DNA of 64,000 nt from Lachnospiraceae bacterium. Lineage in GTDB: Bacteria; Bacillota; Clostridia; Lachnospirales; Lachnospiraceae. Below are positions 16,285 through 25,000 of this stretch, one piece after another. The first letter of the stretch is position 1, and each line of letters opens with the position of its first letter. The notes beneath the pieces were generated by a model. It was not told where the DNA came from. It made no database searches and worked only from the letters and a program-made list of their open reading frames with translations. The DNA is taken from positions 1-64,000 of the forward strand of contig JAFRRD010000017.1 of assembly GCA_017428265.1 (NCBI GenBank), given 5' to 3'. Both the position numbers and the translations under genes were made by a program.

Positions 16285-16342
16285 GAGCGGCGCCGTTTCT
16301 GCGCAAAGAATTAAACGAAACTAAAAAATATATAAAAAATGC

Positions 16343-16371
16343 TTGCTCAGACAGGCGTATTGTGCTATATT
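16343..16371 (+). promoter_or_regulatory. Promoter of the GGT-like gene
   Basis: TTGCTC (16343-16348), 17 bases, TATATT (16366-16371). The 100-base leader would be the natural place for a GntR operator, but no clear palindrome was found. Confidence 0.75.
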
Positions 16372-16471
16372 TGGAATGTATTATTGCAGTGCAGGAAGTA
16401 ATTCAATAGGTGGGCGCCTGATTTGTCAGGCACAGAAATATATTACATATTGCATGACCGAGGATAGCGAC

Positions 16472-18187
16472 ATGGCAGAGAAGAAACCGATCTATATGTG
16501 GCCGGCCCATTGGGACAGGCCTGTTGCGCACGGTCCTAACGGCGCGGTCAGCTCGAACAGCGTCTACGCGACGCGCGCCGGCTTGGAGATCCTGAAAAAG
16601 GGCGGCAACGCCTTTGACGCGGCGGCAGCCGTATCGCTCGTGCTTTCCGTCGTGGAGCCGCATCATTCCGGCCTCGGCGGCGGGTGCTTTTCCCTGATCT
16701 ACAGCGCGGAGGAGAATGCTTTCCACGCGGTGGACGGCCGCGGCATCGCCCCGAAGAAAGCGACGGCGGATCTCTTCATCAAAGACGGCGAAGTGCAGGA
16801 CGAATGGAAAGACCTGGGCGGGCAGTCGGTCGCGGTCCCCGGCCTCATCAGGACGCTGGAGACGCTGCTTGACCGCTACGGCACGATGAGCCTTGCCGAG
16901 GCTGCCGAGCCGGCCATCCGCCTTGCGGAGGAAGGCTTCGGCACCGGTTTTACCGGCGCCCTGACCATGTACGACGATTCGGTCGAGCGGAAAATGCGCC
17001 TCTCCACAGCCATGCGGGAACTGTACCTGAAGCCCGATGGGAGCTTCTACCGCTTCGGCGAGAAACAGACGAATCCCGAGATCGCGGCGCTCCTCCGGAA
17101 CCTGGCGGCCGAAGGCAGCGATTATTTCTACAAGGGCCGCGTGGCGGAGCAGCTGGTCGCGCTGATCAATGAGCGCGGCGGATGCTTCAGCGTCGAGGAT
17201 CTTTCCGAATACGAACCGAAGTTCCGCGAACCGGTGCGGACGACGTACCGTGACTGTGAGGTCGTGGCCTTTGCCCCGCCTTCCGGCGGCGCGACCGTGC
17301 TGGAGATGCTGAACATTCTGGAACAGAGCGACCTGAAAGCCATGGGCCACAACACCGCCGCCGGCCTGCATGCGATCGCGGAAGCGATGAAACTCGCTTT
17401 TGCCGACAGGAGCTCGGCGCTCGGGGATCCGGACTTCGTGCAGGTCGATACCGCCCGCCTCGTCTCCAAGGAATTTGCCCGGGAGCGATTCGCTCTTGCC
17501 GGCGAAAAGGCCGGCGAATACGCGGCGGCCGAGAATATCGAAGCCAGGGAATACCCCGGCAACACCTCGCACTTCGCCGTCATGGACCGCTTCGGCAACG
17601 CGGTCTCGCAGACCCAGACCGTCCGAGACTGGTTTGGCTGCGGCATCGTCGTTCCCGGCCTCGGCTTCGTGCTGAACAACGCCATGTCGGACTTCTCCGC
17701 GGCGGTCGGCGCGATCACCAGCCAGGGCTTGGCCTACGGTTCCGCGAACGCCATCCAGGGCGGCAAGACGCCGCTCTCGAGCATGGCGCCGTGCATGGTC
17801 TTGAAGGATGGAAAACCTTTCCTGGCCATCGGCGCGGCCGGCGGCCCCAGGATCATCACCGGGACCATGCAGGGCATCGTGAACGCCGTTGATTTCGGCC
17901 TCACGCCGGAACGCCTCGTTGGCCTGCCTTTCGTGCATGAGATCACGAACGCCCAGGGCCTCGAGGTGGAATACGGCATTTCCGAAGACACGCTCCGCCT
18001 GCTGGAGGCAAAGGGACACCACGTCGTCCGCAACACCCCGGACCAGGCCATGAGCACGATGCTTAACAGCGTGATGCGGGTCGGCGGCGAATACTACGCG
18101 GCCGGGACCGCCCGCGTGGACGGCTGCGGCGGCGCCATCGCCCCGGACGGCAGCCTCGTCTTCGAGGGCATTGCCCAGGATGAATGA
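16472..18187 (+). CDS. ggt: Gamma-glutamyltransferase-family Ntn hydrolase, no signal peptide
   Basis: 571 residues. The start of the small subunit, where self-cleavage would free the catalytic Thr, is at YPGNTSHFAVMDRFGNAVSQ, equivalent to the TTHYSVVD of known enzymes. Other hallmarks are NAFDAAAAVSL, GLGGGCFSLIY, PPSGGATVLEMLNIL and PLSSMAPCMVL. No export signal is present, unlike periplasmic or secreted GGT, so a cytoplasmic hydrolase of gamma-glutamyl or N-acyl compounds (YwrD-like) is likely. The ATG at 16472 has GAGGAT upstream; the ATG at 16454 has none. Neighbouring TRAP genes suggest it processes the imported compound. Confidence 0.85.
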   Translation: MAEKKPIYMWPAHWDRPVAHGPNGAVSSNSVYATRAGLEILKKGGNAFDAAAAVSLVLSVVEPHHSGLGGGCFSLIYSAEENAFHAVDGRGIAPKKATADLFIKDGEVQDEWKDLGGQSVAVPGLIRTLETLLDRYGTMSLAEAAEPAIRLAEEGFGTGFTGALTMYDDSVERKMRLSTAMRELYLKPDGSFYRFGEKQTNPEIAALLRNLAAEGSDYFYKGRVAEQLVALINERGGCFSVEDLSEYEPKFREPVRTTYRDCEVVAFAPPSGGATVLEMLNILEQSDLKAMGHNTAAGLHAIAEAMKLAFADRSSALGDPDFVQVDTARLVSKEFARERFALAGEKAGEYAAAENIEAREYPGNTSHFAVMDRFGNAVSQTQTVRDWFGCGIVVPGLGFVLNNAMSDFSAAVGAITSQGLAYGSANAIQGGKTPLSSMAPCMVLKDGKPFLAIGAAGGPRIITGTMQGIVNAVDFGLTPERLVGLPFVHEITNAQGLEVEYGISEDTLRLLEAKGHHVVRNTPDQAMSTMLNSVMRVGGEYYAAGTARVDGCGGAIAPDGSLVFEGIAQDE

Positions 18188-18224
18188 AGCGCGGGCAGTC
18201 AGCCCGGCAAACCGGAAGCATTCG

Positions 18225-18242
18225 ATCAGAGCCCTGCTCTGA
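18225..18242 (+). other. Small hairpin between ggt and dctP
   Basis: TCAGAGC pairs with GCTCTGA around 18225-18242. No T-run follows, so it is probably an mRNA-stability or weak attenuation element before the highly expressed binding protein. Confidence 0.35.
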
Positions 18243-18288
18243 CGGAAATAAAAAATAAGCAGCAATGCTGCTGAAAGAGGAGGAAAAT

Positions 18289-19305
18289 ATGAAGAAATTT
18301 GCAGCGATCGTGCTCTGCCTGATCATGGTACTGTCACTGGTGGCCTGCGGCGGCAAGAAGGAAAACGACAAGACCGTCTACAAGATCACCTACGCCAACA
18401 CCACGGCTGACGCGAACCCCCAGGCGATCAACGCCAAATGGCTGGCTGAGAGAGCGAAAGAACTCTCCGGCGGACGTCTTGAGATCACCGTGTTCAACAA
18501 CAACAAGCTGGGCGCCTTCAGCGACTGCTTCGCGCAGATGCAGCTGGCCAACGGCACCGTCCAGATGGGCGACGTCTCCCCGGCATCCGTAACGCAGTTC
18601 TCCACCGCGTTCACCCCTTACTCCCTGCCGTTCCTGTTCAAGAACGCCAAGCAGTCCTTCGATTTCTTTGACAAATCCGATTCCGTGAAGAAGTCCGAAG
18701 ACGAGTTCCTGAAAGCGACCAACGTCCGCGTGCTGGGCTATTTCTACAATGACGCCCGCGCCCTGACCAACGGCAAGAAGGCCGTCGCGACCCCCGAGGA
18801 CATGAAGGGCCTGAAGCTCCGTGTCATGACCTCCGACGTGTACATCAAGACCTTCGAATCTCTCGGCGCCGCCCCTATCGGCATGCAGTTCTCCGAACTG
18901 TTCAGCGCTCTGCAGACCGGCACGGTTGACGGCCAGGACAACGGCCTGATCCTGTCCATGGACTCCAAGTTCAACGAAGTGCAGAAGTACTACACCGACC
19001 TGGGCCACGTCCAGGATACCTCCGTCATCTTCATCTCCGAAGAATTCTGGAAGACCCTTCCGGAAGATCTGCAGAAGGTCCTGAAGCAGGCTGTCGAGGA
19101 AGCCGTTGCCAAGGAACGCCAGGAATACTTGGACAAGCTGGATTCCTACCTGACCGAAATGAAGAAGACCATGGAAGTCACCATCCTGACCGACGAACAG
19201 CGCGCGGCCTTCAAGGATGCCTGCCAGCCCGTGTACGACTGGTACCGCGGTGCCTTCACCCAGTATGACATCGACGCCATCATGGCCGACATCGCGAAAT
19301 ATTGA
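18289..19305 (+). CDS. dctP: TRAP transporter solute-binding lipoprotein (DctP family)
   Basis: 338 residues. The lipoprotein signal ends LSLVAC with Cys near residue 20, tethering it to the outer membrane face. The mature protein has DctP features: KITYANTTADANPQAINAKW, LSGGRLEITVFNNNKLG, and the conserved GLKLRVM, whose Arg normally grips the ligand carboxylate. GAGGAGGAAAAT precedes the ATG at 18289. It delivers an organic acid to the DctQM membrane pair encoded next. Ligand unknown; the GGT-like neighbour hints at an acyl- or glutamyl-type substrate. Confidence 0.93.
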   Translation: MKKFAAIVLCLIMVLSLVACGGKKENDKTVYKITYANTTADANPQAINAKWLAERAKELSGGRLEITVFNNNKLGAFSDCFAQMQLANGTVQMGDVSPASVTQFSTAFTPYSLPFLFKNAKQSFDFFDKSDSVKKSEDEFLKATNVRVLGYFYNDARALTNGKKAVATPEDMKGLKLRVMTSDVYIKTFESLGAAPIGMQFSELFSALQTGTVDGQDNGLILSMDSKFNEVQKYYTDLGHVQDTSVIFISEEFWKTLPEDLQKVLKQAVEEAVAKERQEYLDKLDSYLTEMKKTMEVTILTDEQRAAFKDACQPVYDWYRGAFTQYDIDAIMADIAKY

Positions 19306-19375
19306 TCTGACCGCATCCGGTCTCATCTGATCTTTCGCGGCTGACCGGCCGATACGGCCGGCGGCAAATGACTCC

Positions 19376-19404
19376 GGGGGGCAGCCCGCTTCGGGCTGTT
19401 CCCC
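19376..19404 (+). other. Stable hairpin between dctP and dctQ
   Basis: A 12-pair stem (GGGGGGCAGCCC with GGGCTGTTCCCC, two G-T pairs) lies in the 118-base gap. Without a T-run it probably acts as an mRNA 3'-end stabiliser, allowing more binding protein than permease. Confidence 0.5.
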
Positions 19405-19423
19405 TTCCCGGGGAGAAAAACAT

Positions 19424-19951
19424 ATGAAAGTGCTGAAATTTCTGGACAAATACTTTGAGGAGATCATCTGTGTCATCGCGCTCGCGGCGATGACCGTGGT
19501 CATTTTCATCCAGATCATCCTGAGGCTGATCAGCCCGATCGTCCAGCTGCCCATGGCGTGGACGGAGGAGATCGGCCGCTACTTCTTCATCTACGCGGTC
19601 TATGTGGGCGCGGCTTACGCCACCAAGCGCATGGCGCACCAGAAGGTGGACGTGCTGCCGCTGCTCGTCAATGACACCGGCAAGCTGATCTTCAACCTGA
19701 TCTCGGACCTGGGCCTGATCGTATTCGCTGCGGTCATGGCGATCTACGGCTGGCAGGTGGTCGAGCAGGTGGCGTTCATCTTCGTGCAGAACGCGCCGGC
19801 GACCAAGCTGAACATGGGCTGGGCCTACGGCGGTCCCGCTCTGGGCATGACCTGCTGTGCCATCCGGGCCTTCCAGAATATTTTCCGCCACATCGCGGAA
19901 TACAAGGAAAAGAAGAACAGCCAGCCGAAGCCTGAAGGAGGAGAAGCCTGA
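19424..19951 (+). CDS. dctQ: TRAP transporter small permease DctQ
   Basis: 175 residues with four predicted membrane helices and the family motif PMAWTEEIGRYFFIYAVYVG near residues 44-63. It forms the small subunit that pairs with DctM. The stop overlaps the dctM start (ATGA). Confidence 0.93.
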   Translation: MKVLKFLDKYFEEIICVIALAAMTVVIFIQIILRLISPIVQLPMAWTEEIGRYFFIYAVYVGAAYATKRMAHQKVDVLPLLVNDTGKLIFNLISDLGLIVFAAVMAIYGWQVVEQVAFIFVQNAPATKLNMGWAYGGPALGMTCCAIRAFQNIFRHIAEYKEKKNSQPKPEGGEA

Positions 19952-21240
19952 TGGAAGCCTGGATCATTATCATCGTATTTCTGGTATGCGTATTCTCAAC
20001 GGTCCCGATCGGCTACGCCATCGGCCTGTCCGTTGTTGCCTATTCCCTGACAGCCGGCACCATCAACATGGGCTACATCGCCTCGGGGCTGTTCGCGGCC
20101 TGCGACTCGTTCCCGCTGATGGCCATCCCGTTTTTTATCCTGTCAGGCGCCCTGATGGAGGGCGGCGGCCTGTCCCGCAGGCTCGTCCTCTTCTTTGACT
20201 CGCTGGTCGGTCACTGGACCGGCGGCCTGGCCGTTGTGACGGTCATCGCCTGCATGTTCTTCGGTGCGATCTCCGGTTCCGGTCCCGCCACCACCGCTGC
20301 CATCGGCGCGATCATGGTCCCCACCATGGTGGAAAAGGGCTATGACAAGAAATTCGCCATGGCGCTGGTCGCGGCCTCAGGCTGCCTGGGCGTCATCATC
20401 CCGCCCAGCATCCCGATGGTCATGTACGGCATTTCCACGAACGCTTCCGTCAGCACCATGTTCATGGGCGGCTTCCTTCCCGGCATCACGCTTGGCATCC
20501 TGCTGATCATCGTTGCGGTGCGTATCTGCAAGGTGAACGGCTATACCGGCAACGGCCTGAAGTTCAGCTGGAAGCGCGTGTGGATCCAGTTCAAGGATGC
20601 CTTCTGGGCCATCCTGACCCCCGTCATCATCCTGGGCGGCATCTACTCCGGCCTGTTCACTCCTACCGAAGCGGCGGTCATTTCCGTGGTCTACGGCCTG
20701 ATCGTCGGCCTGTTCATCTACAAGGAACTTGACCTGAAGAAGACCTACAAGAAGTTCGCGGAAGCGGCTTCCACGCACGGCGCCGTGAACATCATCGTGG
20801 GTACCTCCACGATCCTCGGCCGCGTGCTGACCCTGGAGCAGATCCCGGACGCCATCGCGAAATCGATGCTCAGCCTGACCGACAACAAGATCATCATCCT
20901 GCTGCTGATCAACCTGCTGCTTCTGGCCTGCGGCTGCCTGCTGGAGACGACTTCGTCCATCCTCATCCTGGCGCCGATCCTCTACCCGGTCGCGGCTTCG
21001 TTCGGCGTGGATATCGTCCACTTCGGCATCCTGATGGTCGTCAACCTGGCGATCGGTTTCATCACCCCGCCGGTCGGCGTCAACCTGTTTGTGGCCTGCG
21101 GCATCGGCAAGATCCCGTTCATGGACCTGGTCAAACGCATCCTGCCGTTCCTGGTCGCCCTGATCATCGGCCTGCTGCTGATCACCTACATCCCTGCGAT
21201 CTCGCTCACCCTGCCGAGACTGCTCGGCTACGGCGGCTGA
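19951..21240 (+). CDS. dctM: TRAP transporter large permease DctM
   Basis: 429 residues with about 12 membrane helices. Family motifs include PLMAIPFFILSGALM, FFGAISGSGPATTAAIGAIM, PPSIPMVMYG and the late FGILMVVNLAIGFITPPVGV. It is the sodium-driven transport subunit. GGAGGAGAAGCC precedes the start. It ends the putative GntR-controlled import unit and is followed by a terminator. Confidence 0.95.
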   Translation: MEAWIIIIVFLVCVFSTVPIGYAIGLSVVAYSLTAGTINMGYIASGLFAACDSFPLMAIPFFILSGALMEGGGLSRRLVLFFDSLVGHWTGGLAVVTVIACMFFGAISGSGPATTAAIGAIMVPTMVEKGYDKKFAMALVAASGCLGVIIPPSIPMVMYGISTNASVSTMFMGGFLPGITLGILLIIVAVRICKVNGYTGNGLKFSWKRVWIQFKDAFWAILTPVIILGGIYSGLFTPTEAAVISVVYGLIVGLFIYKELDLKKTYKKFAEAASTHGAVNIIVGTSTILGRVLTLEQIPDAIAKSMLSLTDNKIIILLLINLLLLACGCLLETTSSILILAPILYPVAASFGVDIVHFGILMVVNLAIGFITPPVGVNLFVACGIGKIPFMDLVKRILPFLVALIIGLLLITYIPAISLTLPRLLGYGG

Positions 21241-21260
21241 GATCTCTCTCAATGAAAGAC

Positions 21261-21287
21261 GGCGGGTCTTCGGACCCGCTGTTTTTT
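21261..21287 (+). terminator. Terminator after dctM
   Basis: GCGGGTC/GACCCGC stem with a TTCG loop (21262-21279), then GTTTTTT. Confidence 0.85.
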
Positions 21288-21390
21288 GTTCAAAATTATG
21301 GGTAAAACTTTCCGGGATGTACCGCAATATCTTGTGGTCAGCAGCCATTTTCAGGGGGATATTTTGTTGCCGAAAAAATGCAAAAAGTGC

Positions 21391-21419
21391 TTGCATTTCC
21401 CGCCGCCCTGCGGTAATAT
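21391..21419 (+). promoter_or_regulatory. Promoter of pyrP-pyrR
   Basis: TTGCAT (21391-21396), 17 bases, TAATAT (21414-21419). Confidence 0.75.
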
Positions 21420-21434
21420 ACTGACAAACATAAA

Positions 21435-21545
21435 TCTTTAAGCCTGGTACAGAGAGACCAGCAAGAGGCATGCCATACGGAGAAGCTGCGCGGACTGCGC
21501 GGCGCACAAGGGATGATCTTGCTGAGCAGGCAGGGTCAATTTTTT
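21435..21545 (+). promoter_or_regulatory. PyrR-binding leader with attenuator terminator
   Basis: The leader begins with TCTTTAAGCC, then GGTACAGAGAGACC and GCAAGAGGC, the PyrR-binding loop consensus (CAGAGAGG/A within a stem). About 45 bases later a nine-pair stem (21515-21523 with 21529-21537) is followed by AATTTTTT, an intrinsic terminator. Bound PyrR with UMP should stabilise the first hairpin and allow termination, lowering uracil uptake when pyrimidines are plentiful. Confidence 0.85.
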
Positions 21546-21648
21546 ATGTCAGGGGCAGCAAGGCCCCGGCGGGGAAATGGCCCGGACGCTCGGAAGCAGC
21601 CCGCTCCGTACGCCCTCCGGTTTATGAAAAACATTTTTGGAGGCAATT

Positions 21649-23040
21649 ATGAACGAAAGACAAGAAGCCATCTACAATGCCAAAGAGCTCGGCACCGGCA
21701 AGACGCTGGTCCTCGGCCTGCAGCACCTGTTCGCCATGTTCGGCGCGACCGTGCTGGTCCCGATCCTGACGGGCCTGTCCGTTTCCGCGACCCTGCTGTT
21801 CGCCGGTCTGGCCACCCTGTTCTGCCACTTCGTGACGAAGAGAAAAGTCCCGGTCTTCCTGGGTTCCTCCTTCGCCTTCCTCGGCGGGTACTTCACCGTC
21901 GTCGCCGCCGGCAAGGAAGCCGGCCTTGAAGCCGCGAAGGCTCTGCCTTACGCCTGCGTCGGCGTAGCCTGCGCCGGTCTGCTGTACCTGGTCCTCGCTC
22001 TCGTGTGCAAGACCGTCGGCAGCAAGAAAGTCATGAAATTCTTCCCGCCCGTCGTGACCGGTCCCATCATCATCGCCATCGGCCTGATCCTGGCTCCTTC
22101 GGCCATCAACAACTGCAAGGATTGCTGGTGGGTCGCCCTGGTCGCCATCGCGGTCGTCGTGGCCTGCAACATCTGGGGCAAGGGCATGGTCAAGATCATC
22201 CCGATCCTGCTGGGCGTTCTGGTTTCCTACGTGGTAGCCGCCATTGCCGGCAAGGTTGACTTCACCGAAGTCGCCGAGGCCAAATGGATCGGCCTGCCGG
22301 TCGCCTGGGAAAATACCGTTTTCGGTCTGTTCGGCGGCAAAGTTGATACCGGCCTTCTGATTAGCGCCATCATCACCATCGTTCCGATCGCCGTTGCGAC
22401 CATGATGGAACACGTCGGCGACATCTCCGCTATCGGCTCCACCGTCGGCAAGAACTTCATTGAAGATCCGGGCCTGCACCGCACCCTCATCGGCGACGGT
22501 GTCGGCACCACCATCGCGGCCCTCTTCGGCGCCCCGGCGAACACCACCTACGGCGAAAACACCGGCGTCCTGGTCCTGACCAAGGTCTACGATCCCTTCG
22601 TGATCCGTCTGGCTGCCGTCTACGCGATCGTCCTTTCCTTCTGCCCTAAGTTTGCGGCTATCATCCACGTGATGCCGGTTGCGACCATCGGCGGCGTTTC
22701 CCTGATCCTGTACGGCATGATCTCCGCGATCGGTGTCCGCAACATGGTCGAGAACCACACCGATTTCCAGAAGAGCCGCAACGTCATCGTGGCGGCCGTG
22801 ATCCTGGGCCTGGCCCTGGGCGTCAACTTCTCCGGTTTTCTGGGCGCGGACATCACCACCGCGGGCAACAACGCGACCGGCGCCATCAGCTTCATGATCG
22901 GCAACGTGCGCATCGGCCTGTCGGGTCTTGCGGCCGCTTCCATCGCGGGCATCGTCCTGAATGCGATCCTGCCGGATAAGGACGTCGACCACGTGGAGAA
23001 TCCGAACGACAAACTCTCGGGCTCCCTGGGCAAGTTCTGA
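21649..23040 (+). CDS. pyrP: Uracil permease, NCS2 family
   Basis: 463 residues with about 14 membrane helices. The UraA-type motif [20 protein letters not shown] lies near residues 300-320, and the N-terminal [20 protein letters not shown] is typical of uracil rather than xanthine carriers. The ATG at 21649 follows GGAGG (21639-21643); an in-frame TTG at 21637 overlaps that site. The PyrR leader and downstream pyrR support uracil as substrate. Confidence 0.93.
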   Translation: MNERQEAIYNAKELGTGKTLVLGLQHLFAMFGATVLVPILTGLSVSATLLFAGLATLFCHFVTKRKVPVFLGSSFAFLGGYFTVVAAGKEAGLEAAKALPYACVGVACAGLLYLVLALVCKTVGSKKVMKFFPPVVTGPIIIAIGLILAPSAINNCKDCWWVALVAIAVVVACNIWGKGMVKIIPILLGVLVSYVVAAIAGKVDFTEVAEAKWIGLPVAWENTVFGLFGGKVDTGLLISAIITIVPIAVATMMEHVGDISAIGSTVGKNFIEDPGLHRTLIGDGVGTTIAALFGAPANTTYGENTGVLVLTKVYDPFVIRLAAVYAIVLSFCPKFAAIIHVMPVATIGGVSLILYGMISAIGVRNMVENHTDFQKSRNVIVAAVILGLALGVNFSGFLGADITTAGNNATGAISFMIGNVRIGLSGLAAASIAGIVLNAILPDKDVDHVENPNDKLSGSLGKF

Positions 23041-23096
23041 TCGGCAACACGGAAAAGGGGCTGCTGCGGCAGCCCTTTTCTCTTACGGAGGAACAA

Positions 23097-23645
23097 ATGG
23101 AACGCTATAAGGCAACACTGATGGATGAGGCTGCCGTCTGCCGTGCATTGAAGCGCATCGCGCACGAGATCGTGGAACACAACAACGGCGCCGAAAACGT
23201 CTGCTTCGTCGGCATCAAGCGCCGCGGCATCCCGATCGCACACCTGATCGCGCAGAACGTGGAGAAGATCGAGGGCACGCGGGTCCCCGTCGGCGCCCTG
23301 GACATCACCTTCTACCGCGACGACCTGGAGAAGAAGTCGGAGAGCCCCGAGGTGCATCCGTCGGATCTTGGCTTCTCGATCGAAGGAAAGGACGTGGTCC
23401 TGGTGGACGATGTGCTCTTCACGGGCCGCACGGTCTCGGCCGCTCTGGACGCCCTGAAGGAGACCGGGCGCGCCGCCTCGGTGCAGCTGGCAGTCCTCGT
23501 CGACCGCGGTCACCGCGAGCTTCCCATCCGCGGCGACTACGTGGGCAAGAACGTCCCGACCAGCCGCGCGGAGTTCATCGCCGTCCGCATCCCGCCCTAC
23601 GACGATAAGATCGCCGTCGAACTGCACGAACTGCAGGGGGAGTAA
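23097..23645 (+). CDS. pyrR: Bifunctional pyrimidine regulator/uracil phosphoribosyltransferase PyrR
   Basis: 182 residues. The PRPP-binding motif is [20 protein letters not shown] near residues 100-119. The N-terminal [20 protein letters not shown] and the [10 protein letters not shown] loop are typical of PyrR. As an RNA-binding attenuator protein it should act on the leader at 21435-21545, making a small feedback circuit. Unusually the order is permease first, pyrR second; no pyr biosynthesis genes follow. GGAGGAAC precedes the ATG. Confidence 0.96.
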   Translation: MERYKATLMDEAAVCRALKRIAHEIVEHNNGAENVCFVGIKRRGIPIAHLIAQNVEKIEGTRVPVGALDITFYRDDLEKKSESPEVHPSDLGFSIEGKDVVLVDDVLFTGRTVSAALDALKETGRAASVQLAVLVDRGHRELPIRGDYVGKNVPTSRAEFIAVRIPPYDDKIAVELHELQGE

Positions 23646-23670
23646 GAATACATATCTCATACGCACAAAG

Positions 23671-23707
23671 GAGCAGCAGGCTTTTGGCCTGCTGCTCTTT
23701 GCTTTTT
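23671..23707 (+). terminator. Terminator after pyrR
   Basis: Eleven-pair stem GAGCAGCAGGC/GCCTGCTGCTC (23671-23681 with 23687-23697), then TTTGCTTTTTT. Confidence 0.9.
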
Positions 23708-23708
23708 T

Positions 23709-23797
23709 GTCATCCTGAGCGAAGTGCCGAAGGCACGCAGTCGAAGGATCTTCTTGATTTGAGGATCCTTCGGCTCGTTTCGCTCGCTCAGGATGAC
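23709..23797. repeat. Dispersed palindromic repeat of the CHPERSAEG type
   Basis: An imperfect palindrome of about 89 bases with outer arms GTCATCCTGAGCGA and TCGCTCAGGATGAC and inner arms CGAAGGATC/GATCCTTCG. Translation in one frame gives the well-known CHPERSAEG string seen in many clostridial and other genomes where this intergenic repeat is mis-called as protein. It lies between pyrR and the eroded reductase gene. Confidence 0.85.
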
Positions 23798-23809
23798 AAT
23801 GTCGGAAAG

Positions 23810-24109
23810 CTATATCTTCAGGGCGAGGTCGTTGGCGGCGAGGATGGCGGTCTTCAGGTTCCCCACCTTGTCCGCGTCGCCGATGATGTGGACGTTCCCA
23901 GAGCTCTTTTTGGCGAACGGGGTTCCCGGAATGTAGCCGATCGAAGTGATCGGAAAGGGTGTTTCGCGCCCCGGCCCCGCCGTCAGCTGGCACAAGAACT
24001 TCGCGCCGTTTGCATGGATCATGTCCATGGGCGGCATGACAAAGCGGTTTTTGATCTCGAGACTGCCGACCTTCCAGGGGGTGAAAAGAGGGGTAAATTG
24101 AGGGTCCAT
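23810..24109 (-). pseudogene. Remnant of an NADH:flavin oxidoreductase (OYE/enoate reductase family)
   Basis: The 99-codon frame begins like an old-yellow-enzyme family reductase (FTPWKVGSLEIKNRFVMPPM), jumps to a HANGAKFLCQLTAGPGRE segment normally about 100 residues in, and ends with NVHIIGDADKVGNLKTAILA, the C-terminal FAD-domain ending of enzymes of about 650 residues. Most of the barrel, the iron-sulfur and the flavin/NAD domains are gone, yet the frame stays open and has a ribosome site (AGGAGA). It is best read as a deletion remnant. A short folded product is not excluded but could not be an active reductase. Confidence 0.75.
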
Positions 24110-24204
24110 GATTTTCTCCTGAACGAAAATGTGTTATATTAATAATATAGCCGGATGCAGGTTTTTGAAAGGAAAAACACACGGAAACGCGAAAGGAGCT
24201 GACA

Positions 24205-24909
24205 ATGGCCGTTTACGTTATGGGGGACGTCCACGGTGAATATGAGAAGTTTGCGGATCTGCTGTCGCAGATCGGCCTGCAGGATGACGATACCCTTTAT
24301 GTGATGGGGGACGTGCTGGACCGCGGGCCGCATCCGGTCAAAGTCCTGCTGAAACTGATGGAAATGCCGAACGCTTTCTGCCTGCTGGGCAACCATGAAC
24401 TGATGGCGCTCGAGTGCCTGCCTTTTCTGATGCAGGAGATCACGGACGACAGCATCGGGGCAGTGACGGCCGACCGGCTGAAAGCCCTTGCTTCCTGGAT
24501 GCAGAACGGCTGTCAGACGACCCTTGAGGAGTTCCGCGCCCTTGACCGTGAGACGCAGGAGGAGGTCCTGGATTATCTGCGGGACCTGCTGCTGTATGCG
24601 GAGGTCGAAGCCGGTGGAGGGAAGTACTTTCTTGTTCATGCGGGCCTCGGAAACTTCGCTCCGGAGAAGCCGATCGAGGCCTATTCGCTCTACGATCTTG
24701 TCTGGCAGCGGGCGGATTACGGCCGACGGTACTTTGCGGATAAGACCCTGGTCACCGGCCACACGCCGACGCAGAATATTGACGAGAACCCGGCGCCGGG
24801 CTGTATTTACCGCGGGAAAGGACACCTGGCCCTGGACTGCGGCGCCGGCTTTGAAGGCGGCCGGCTGGCGGCCGTATGCCTCGGGACCGGACAGGAATTC
24901 TACGCATAA
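24205..24909 (+). CDS. PPP-family metallophosphoesterase (Ser/Thr phosphatase-like)
   Basis: 234 residues. The five metal-binding motifs appear in order: GDVHG (7-11), GDVLDRG (about 36-42), GNHEL, HAGL and GHTPT. This is the bacterial PPP phosphatase core that dephosphorylates phosphoproteins or other phosphoesters in the cytoplasm with two metal ions. AAAGGAGCTGACA precedes the ATG. It is a single gene with an AT-rich TATATT-type region upstream at about 24130-24150. Its substrate is unknown; it is not adjacent to the Ser/Thr kinase gene at 30414. Confidence 0.88.
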   Translation: MAVYVMGDVHGEYEKFADLLSQIGLQDDDTLYVMGDVLDRGPHPVKVLLKLMEMPNAFCLLGNHELMALECLPFLMQEITDDSIGAVTADRLKALASWMQNGCQTTLEEFRALDRETQEEVLDYLRDLLLYAEVEAGGGKYFLVHAGLGNFAPEKPIEAYSLYDLVWQRADYGRRYFADKTLVTGHTPTQNIDENPAPGCIYRGKGHLALDCGAGFEGGRLAAVCLGTGQEFYA

Positions 24910-24914
24910 ATCTC

Positions 24915-24942
24915 TTGTTTTTCGGCCGGTATGTGTTATACT
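24915..24942 (+). promoter_or_regulatory. Promoter of ackA
   Basis: TTGTTT (24915-24920), 16 bases, TATACT (24937-24942); the ATG follows 58 bases later after AAGGAGGAAAATAC. Confidence 0.7.
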
Positions 24943-25000
24943 GATAATGCGAGTATATGTGCCGGTATCCGAAGACCGGACGGCTTAAGGAGGAAAATAC

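Noticed and set aside
16403..18265. 620-codon open frame on the minus strand
   Set aside because: Antisense to the GGT-like gene with all its catalytic motifs; no promoter or ribosome site.
23684..24142. Plus-strand frame containing CHPERSAEG
   Set aside because: This is the known misleading translation of the palindromic repeat, extended antisense through the reductase remnant.
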